Translations under genes and position numbers: made by a program
DNA from: a virus
Length of the DNA stretch: 40,899 bases
IMG/VR virus record: IMGVR_UViG_3300035071_000024
Coordinates: 1 to 40,899 of that record
Direction: 5' to 3' (one strand)
The notes under the pieces: generated by a model
The model's database searches: none
Seen by the model: the letters and a program-made list of their open reading frames with translations, nothing else
What the model was told of the DNA's origin: nothing
Shown: piece by piece, positions 36,358 to 40,899 of the stretch
Position numbering within the stretch: the stretch's first letter is position 1
Layout: every line of letters starts with the position of its first letter

Positions 36358-36800
36358 TGACGGCGACGCGAGAGCAGATCATTTCCGCGCTTCTTCAGAA
36401 GTTCGCGGCGAGCGGTGCGTTCAAGACGGTTGGGCGGCGCAATCGCGACCCGAATGAATCGGTCCCGCTCGAGCAGCTGCCGATGGTGATGCTCGTCAAG
36501 AAGTCGGAGAAATTCGAGAGGCCGTCGCCGAATCTGCCGCCGAAGCGCACGCTGAACATGGTCGCGTTCGTCTATACAGGCGTCGCGCCGGAGGATGAAA
36601 ACGCCATTCCGGAAGCGCCGCTCAATGACAGCATGGAGGCGATCGACGCCGCGCTGGCGCCGGACGATGTGATGCAGAACAGATGCACGCTCGGCGGTCT
36701 CGTCTTCTCGGCGATGATCGACGGTGAATCGGTCGTTGGGCAGGACGCGAACAGCGGCAGGTCCGTCCAGGTCGTTCCGATCTCCATCCTCATTCCCTGA
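36357..36800 (+). CDS. Tail terminator-like protein
   Basis: 147 residues: TREQIISALLQKFAASGAFK, then TVGRRNRDPNESVPLEQLPM and MVMLVKKSEKFERP, a beta section, and VQVVPISILIP at the end. The order and length suit gpU-like tail terminator proteins that cap the tail tube. Assignment rests on position after the gp10-like gene and before the tube. Confidence 0.75.
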   Translation: MTATREQIISALLQKFAASGAFKTVGRRNRDPNESVPLEQLPMVMLVKKSEKFERPSPNLPPKRTLNMVAFVYTGVAPEDENAIPEAPLNDSMEAIDAALAPDDVMQNRCTLGGLVFSAMIDGESVVGQDANSGRSVQVVPISILIP

Positions 36801-36859
36801 TTTTTCGCAAACATGAAGGAGGCGCCGGACCGCGCGCGAGCGCGGGTTGGCGAAAGCGC

Positions 36860-37096
36860 ATGAGCACGACCCCCCCGCCGATCCTGACAAGCGCCACCGA
36901 GGCGCCGGCCGCCGAGGCCGCGACCGAAGCGCCCGCGGCGCTGCCAGATCGCGGCCCGTCGTCAGCCGCCGCGATCGTCGACGTGTGGTTCAACGCAACC
37001 TTCCCCGGCACTGCGATCGGCGGCGTCACGGAAAATTGGAATTTTCTTCACGCGGCGAAGGAAGACTTGAAGCGCCGCCTCCGCGCAAAGGAGTAA
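36860..37096 (+). CDS. Small hypothetical protein
   Basis: 78 residues. Ala/Pro-rich N-terminus, then VDVWFNATFPGTAIGGVTEN and a basic helical end (AKEDLKRRLRAKE). Lies just before the tail tube gene. A short protein with a similar WFN end is common beside tail genes. Unknown role. Confidence 0.7.
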   Translation: MSTTPPPILTSATEAPAAEAATEAPAALPDRGPSSAAAIVDVWFNATFPGTAIGGVTENWNFLHAAKEDLKRRLRAKE

Positions 37097-37102
37097 TCAG
37101 AG

Positions 37103-37840
37103 ATGCTCAACGCATTCGGGCCCGGAATTCTTAAGATCACGCGAAACGACATCGCGAACGCGACGCCGATCGATATCGGCTACGCCAACGAATTCTCATT
37201 CGATTTCGCCGGCAACATCAAGGAGCTATTTGGGCAGAACCAATATCCGCTCGACGTCGCGCGCGGCACGGTGAAGATCACCGGCAAGGCGAAGGCGGCG
37301 GTCATGTCGGGGATCGCCTGGAATAGCGCCTTTTTTGGCGAGAATTTCCAGAGCGGCGGAATCAAGTGGAACCCCGGAGAGGCTCATAGCGTGCCGGCGG
37401 AGAGCACTTATACGGTGACGGTTACGAACAGCGCTACCTTTGAGCAAGATTTGGGCGTCGTCTATGCGGAGACGGGTCTCCCGCTCATAAAGGTCGCGGC
37501 CGTCACGGAGATCGGCCAATATTCTGTCTCCGCTGGCGTCTACACCTTCTTCAGCGACGACGCGAGCGCGAATGTGCTGGTCAGCTACACGTCGACCGTC
37601 ACGACCGGTCAGACCTTGCCGATCACCAACCATCTCCTCGGCTATTCGCCGACCTTCCAGCTCGATTATTACACATCGCGCAACAACAAGGCGTTTATCG
37701 CGCGCTTCTACAAATGCGTCGCGCCGAAGATTTCGATTGCGGCGAAGCTCGAAGACTTCTCTATGCCGGAGTTCGACATCTCGATGTTCGCCAGCCCTGC
37801 CGGAAGTGTCGGCATGCTCGTTTATCCCGAAGTTTCGTAA
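37103..37840 (+). CDS. Major tail tube protein
   Basis: 245 residues. MLNAFGPGILKITRNDIANA, then IDIGYANEFSFDFAGNIKEL, FGQNQYPLDVARGTVKITGK, AKAAVMSGIAWNSAFFG and a C-terminal YYTSRNNKAFIARFYKCVAP, KISIAAKLEDFSMPEFDISM follow the phage tube pattern (tail tube, Ig-like insert in the middle with VTVTNSATFEQDLGVVYAET). Highly expressed structural protein; forms the tail tube rings. Confidence 0.85.
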   Translation: MLNAFGPGILKITRNDIANATPIDIGYANEFSFDFAGNIKELFGQNQYPLDVARGTVKITGKAKAAVMSGIAWNSAFFGENFQSGGIKWNPGEAHSVPAESTYTVTVTNSATFEQDLGVVYAETGLPLIKVAAVTEIGQYSVSAGVYTFFSDDASANVLVSYTSTVTTGQTLPITNHLLGYSPTFQLDYYTSRNNKAFIARFYKCVAPKISIAAKLEDFSMPEFDISMFASPAGSVGMLVYPEVS

Positions 37841-37849
37841 GGAGGTCGA

Positions 37850-38158
37850 ATGCGCCCCGACCATATCGAGATCGCCTTCGGCGGTCGGAAATTCACGATT
37901 CAACCGCTCACGATCGGGCAAATTCGCAAGATCGAAAAGGCGATTACCATTCCTCAAGGAGAAGCGCGGGACATTCCCTTTACAGTCATCGGTATCGCGC
38001 TCAGTCGCCACTACAGCGAGGTGGCGGTCGATGATCTTGAAAGCGATGCTGATGAGATCGTCGCGAACTTCAACGCCATTCTCCAGCTCGGCGGCTTCAA
38101 GAAGGCGTCGCCGGGGGAAGGCGCGGGAGCGCCAACTCCGAACGCAACTGGCGAATGA
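37850..38158 (+). CDS. Tail assembly chaperone, first component
   Basis: 102 residues: FGGRKFTIQPLTIGQIRKIE, KAITIP, IALSRHYSEVAVDDLESDAD, EIVANFNAILQLGGFKKA. The TIQPLTIGQIRKIE start is typical of gpG-like tail chaperones. It assists the tape measure during tail assembly. ATGA overlap with the second component; AAGGAGG precedes the ATG. Confidence 0.83.
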   Translation: MRPDHIEIAFGGRKFTIQPLTIGQIRKIEKAITIPQGEARDIPFTVIGIALSRHYSEVAVDDLESDADEIVANFNAILQLGGFKKASPGEGAGAPTPNATGE

Positions 38159-38403
38159 TCTACGGCCGCCTTCTGGCGGCCGGCCGATCTTATGAGCAAA
38201 TCGACGACATGTGCATGGCCGACGTCGAGATGATCTTCGATCATTGGCGAGACTATCCGACCGCAGACATGCTGTTGCGCGCCTTTTTCGACGTGAAGCC
38301 GCCGCCGGACTATGACGCGCCGCCGCCAGAAGGATGTCTGTCGATCGCGGAGCTGCGTGTCTTCGCGCACAAGCACCGGCATCTCGCCGGGCGAAAGGAC
38401 TAA
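38155..38403 (+). CDS. Tail assembly chaperone, second component
   Basis: 82 residues: MIYGRLLAAGRSYEQIDDMC, MADVEMIFDHWRDYPTADML, and a C-terminal segment VFAHKHRHLAGRKD. Its place directly after the first component and before the tape measure fits the GT-type partner, often made by -1 frameshifting. Here it has its own ATG overlapping the first gene as ATGA, in the -1 frame. Confidence 0.8.
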   Translation: MIYGRLLAAGRSYEQIDDMCMADVEMIFDHWRDYPTADMLLRAFFDVKPPPDYDAPPPEGCLSIAELRVFAHKHRHLAGRKD

Positions 38404-38405
38404 CG

Positions 38406-40899
38406 ATGTCTGGCGATAGCGCTGTCAAAGTTGTTTTCGGCGCGGATGCGACGGGTCTCGACTCCGCCGTCGCCGTCGCGAAGGCGCGCCTCCAGCAATT
38501 CAATTCCGAGGTGCGCAGCCTTGCGAAAGAGGCCGCCTCCGCCGGCGGCGCGACGAACGACAATCTCGCCGCGGCGCTGAAGGAAGCGACGGCCAACGCG
38601 GCGTCGGCGCAGCGCGAGGTGAGTTCGCTGGCGCGCGCCGTGAAGGAAAGCAAGGGCGCGTTCGACGAGCACACGAAATCCGTTGGCGTCAACCGCATCC
38701 AGCAGATGGAGGCGATGCACGTCGCCAAGGCGCTCGCCGATGAAATCGCGGCGGGTCAGAGCCCTCTTCGCGCTTTGGCCATGGAGGCCGGACGCATTGG
38801 CGAGATTTTCGCCATGGGCATTCCGAAGATCAGCCCTTTCGCGGCGATTGCGACAGGCGCCGGCGTCGCGGCCGGCGCCATCGCCTTGCTCGCCTTTCAG
38901 GCGCGTAAATCGTCGATCGAGATCGAGTCCCTCTCCAAGGCGATGAACTTTTCCGGCATCTCCGGGGCGTCATCGGCGGAAATCGAAAAGCTCACGAAAT
39001 CGGTCCGCAGCATAAAAAACACGGAAAGCATGTGGTCCGGAGTTTGGGACTATATGGCCCAGATCAGCACGGAGGACGCAAACAAGATCGTCAGCGCATT
39101 TGCGACGATGCGGAACGGCTCGACCCAGCTGATGGGCGAGATCGTCCCGCTCATCTCCGAATATGCCGCCGCGACGCGCAATGAGATTCCCAAGGCGTCC
39201 GAAATTCTCATCAAGGCCTTCGAAGATCCGCTCAATCAAGGAGAGAAGCTGAAAGAGATTTTCCCCAATGTCACATCCGCCCAGCGGCGGTTTTACGAGG
39301 AAGCGGCGAGAAGCGGGAATATCGTCGAGGCGCAAAACGCACTCCTGAAGATCCTGTCCGATGCGCTCGGCAAGGGTGCGGCGGCGAGCATAGCGGCAGC
39401 AGAGGCGGCGCTGCGCGACAAGCAGGCGCAGCTCGAGCGCAAAGAGGCCTATGCCGCGGCGCTGGACTCGTCGATCAAGGCGGCGGCCGGGGCGGATCAT
39501 TCCATTGGCGTGCTCAAGGTCGAAATTGCGACGCTCGAAAGAGAGCTTGTGGCGCTGCGGGCGAACGACGCCGCGCGCATTGCGTCTGTTCCGACGATCC
39601 AGCAATGGGGGCGCGCCCTAGAAGAGGCGATCAAGAGCGCCGGCGGCGATAAGCTCGACGAGCTGACCGGGAAGCTCCAAAAGCTTCAGGGCGCCATGAA
39701 GGGGGTCTCGGAGGCCTCCGGCGCCGGCGAGGGCCCGCTGGGCGGTTGGTGGACGAAGGAGCGCCAGAGCCACGCCATCGATCGCCTGCAAAAGGAGGCC
39801 GGGTTGTCCCAGTGGGGCGCATCCGGCCTTGTGGCGCGCTGGGGGGGCGTAGAGGCCGGCGGCGGCCCGGCCAGCGTTAATCCTGACTCCGGGGCTTTCG
39901 GCATCGGCCAGTGGCTCGGCGGTCGCGAAAAGGGCATCCTTGGCAATACCGATTTCGATGCGCAGATCTCGCACGCCGTCGCCGAGCTGAATGGCGCGGA
40001 GAAGGCGGCTGGAGACGCCTTGCGTAAGGCGTCAAATGCCTCTGACGCCGCGCGCGGCGCGTCCATGTTCGAGCGCGCGGAAGGTTACAGCAAGGCGACC
40101 GGTGAGGATAATTTTACGGCGAAAACACCGGTTCGGAGGGTCTATGCGGAGAAGTTCGGCGGAGTCGACGAGAACCAATTGTCGCGCGCCAGTGAGGCGG
40201 CGGCCTCGCTCAAAGATCAAATCCTATCCGTGAAGCAGGCCCGGGAAGGCGGCACTGAAATCGACAAGGCCGAACTGGCCAATCTGCAATCGCAGCTCGC
40301 CGGAAAACGTGATGAGCTCCAAGAGCAGGAGCGCGTTGTCGAGGGCATCCAAAAGCAGCTCGATCTCACCTCGTCGACCGCCGAGCGGACGAAGCTGCAG
40401 GTGCAGCTCGATTCCGCGCGCCTGGCGCTCGCGGACAGGCAGGCGGCGGCGAAGCGCGCCGAGCTGCAATTGGAGGTCGGGCGCGCGGAGAGTGGGGCGC
40501 CGGAGAACCGGCGCGACACAAAGGTTGCGCTCGCTGAGTTCGATATGTCCCGCTACGCCGAGGACACGGCGCAATACAAGCAGGCGCTCGCGCAAAAGGA
40601 AGCGGCGCATCGGGCGTATGAGCAAGAGCAGCAGCAGGCCACGCGAGTCGAGATCGATGGCGAGCTTGCGGCGCTTGGCAAGAGCCTGTCGCAAAAACAG
40701 ACGCTCTACGATGAAGAGACGAAACTAAAGCTCATCTCCGAAGACAAAAAGCTCGAGATGACCCGCGCGGCCCTCAACGAGGAATATGCGGCCGAAATGG
40801 CGCTCCTGCAAAAGGAGCTGGCGCTGAACAATCAGAAGCCGCAGCAGATCCAGGCGGTCAACAACAAGATCAGGGCGCTCGAAGAAAAGCACGCCGACG
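38406..40899 (+). CDS. Tape-measure protein with tail-lysozyme domain, C-terminally truncated by the window
   Basis: 831 residues visible, no stop before the window ends. The N-terminus (VVFGADATGLDSAVAVAKAR) and long helical stretches are typical of tape measures, which set tail length and are ejected with the DNA. A membrane-like Ala-rich segment (AAIATGAGVAAGAIALLAFQ, about 156-175) is present. At about 470-590, GLVARWGGVEAGGGPASVNP, followed by DSGAFGIGQWLGGR matches the phage tail lysozyme family (Glu483 candidate catalytic residue), suggesting local peptidoglycan digestion at entry. The rest is coiled coil. Confidence 0.93.
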   Translation, partial: MSGDSAVKVVFGADATGLDSAVAVAKARLQQFNSEVRSLAKEAASAGGATNDNLAAALKEATANAASAQREVSSLARAVKESKGAFDEHTKSVGVNRIQQMEAMHVAKALADEIAAGQSPLRALAMEAGRIGEIFAMGIPKISPFAAIATGAGVAAGAIALLAFQARKSSIEIESLSKAMNFSGISGASSAEIEKLTKSVRSIKNTESMWSGVWDYMAQISTEDANKIVSAFATMRNGSTQLMGEIVPLISEYAAATRNEIPKASEILIKAFEDPLNQGEKLKEIFPNVTSAQRRFYEEAARSGNIVEAQNALLKILSDALGKGAAASIAAAEAALRDKQAQLERKEAYAAALDSSIKAAAGADHSIGVLKVEIATLERELVALRANDAARIASVPTIQQWGRALEEAIKSAGGDKLDELTGKLQKLQGAMKGVSEASGAGEGPLGGWWTKERQSHAIDRLQKEAGLSQWGASGLVARWGGVEAGGGPASVNPDSGAFGIGQWLGGREKGILGNTDFDAQISHAVAELNGAEKAAGDALRKASNASDAARGASMFERAEGYSKATGEDNFTAKTPVRRVYAEKFGGVDENQLSRASEAAASLKDQILSVKQAREGGTEIDKAELANLQSQLAGKRDELQEQERVVEGIQKQLDLTSSTAERTKLQVQLDSARLALADRQAAAKRAELQLEVGRAESGAPENRRDTKVALAEFDMSRYAEDTAQYKQALAQKEAAHRAYEQEQQQATRVEIDGELAALGKSLSQKQTLYDEETKLKLISEDKKLEMTRAALNEEYAAEMALLQKELALNNQKPQQIQAVNNKIRALEEKHAD

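Larger units (their letters stand above)
100..40899. mobile_element. Temperate HK97-like siphophage prophage, left end present, right end missing
   Basis: Integrase beside a tRNA, divergent repressor and cro-like control genes with repeated operators, replication genes, and a complete head module (terminase, portal, protease, capsid) followed by tail genes define a prophage. The left border is placed inside the tRNA 3' half by analogy with tRNA-integrating elements and is not measured. The sequence ends inside the tape-measure gene. All head and early modules appear intact, so the element may be functional, but lysis and distal tail genes cannot be assessed. Confidence 0.93.

Noticed and set aside
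37226-38728. 500-codon minus-strand frame opposite tail genes
   Set aside because: Antisense shadow spanning several true genes.
38406-40899. Expected holin and endolysin genes
   Set aside because: None seen in the window; only the lysozyme-like domain in the tape measure, which acts at entry and does not replace lysis genes.

Overview
The window is most of a temperate, HK97-type siphophage genome (prophage) in a high-GC bacterium, most likely an alphaproteobacterium. The host call rests on the GC-rich codon use, the frequent ATGA/GTGA start-stop overlaps and several families typical of alphaproteobacterial prophages (DUF4326, DUF5131, a spike-base protein resembling the RCAP_Rcc01079 family). 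I cannot name a genus. The left end is a complete tRNA-Leu(CAA) followed by a tyrosine integrase, the usual arrangement of an element inserted in a tRNA 3' end. The right end is not reached: the sequence stops inside the tape-measure gene, so distal tail, host-lysis genes and attR lie outside.

Layout. (1) 42-1500: tRNA-Leu and integrase. (2) 1497-11541, minus strand: a tightly overlapping early operon of about 22 genes, many unknown, including DUF4326, ASCH, a phage Dam-type adenine methylase, DUF5131, an excisionase-like HTH protein and a 670-residue ParB-like protein. (3) 11543-13043: the immunity control region. Two promoters of matching architecture, one leftward (about 11576-11604) and one rightward (about 13009-13037), carry 13-bp operators of the form GAAC-N5-GTTC. 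Between them lies a minus-strand lysogeny transcript: repressor, a small lipoprotein, a coiled-coil protein and a terminator. (4) 13044-15810: cro-like gene, then an array of short genes separated by duplicated junction sequences, with two minus-strand genes embedded. (5) 15961-24987, plus strand: early regulation and replication, with small HTH proteins, an MT-A70 methylase, an HD phosphohydrolase, an SNF2-type helicase, a winged-helix protein, a two-domain replication initiator containing an iteron-like block (candidate origin), and a NusG-like factor. (6) 25005-40899, plus strand: HNH nuclease, small and large terminase, portal, prohead protease, major capsid protein, head accessory genes with a glycosyltransferase, connectors, tail tube, chaperone pair and a tape measure carrying a lysozyme-like domain.

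How it fits together (inference): the repressor and Cro-like protein compete for the shared operators to choose lysogeny or lytic growth. The left operon supplies takeover, excision and DNA-modification functions. The right early genes replicate the DNA, and the NusG-like protein probably helps RNA polymerase read through into the morphogenesis genes. HNH and terminase then package the DNA from a cos site that may lie in the gap 25329-25471.

The points most worth following are the mirrored operator-promoter units, the repeat-bounded cassette array next to the immunity region, the intragenic origin candidate, and a reading-frame break in the gene at 22607. All family assignments are by eye from sequence; no database search was run.
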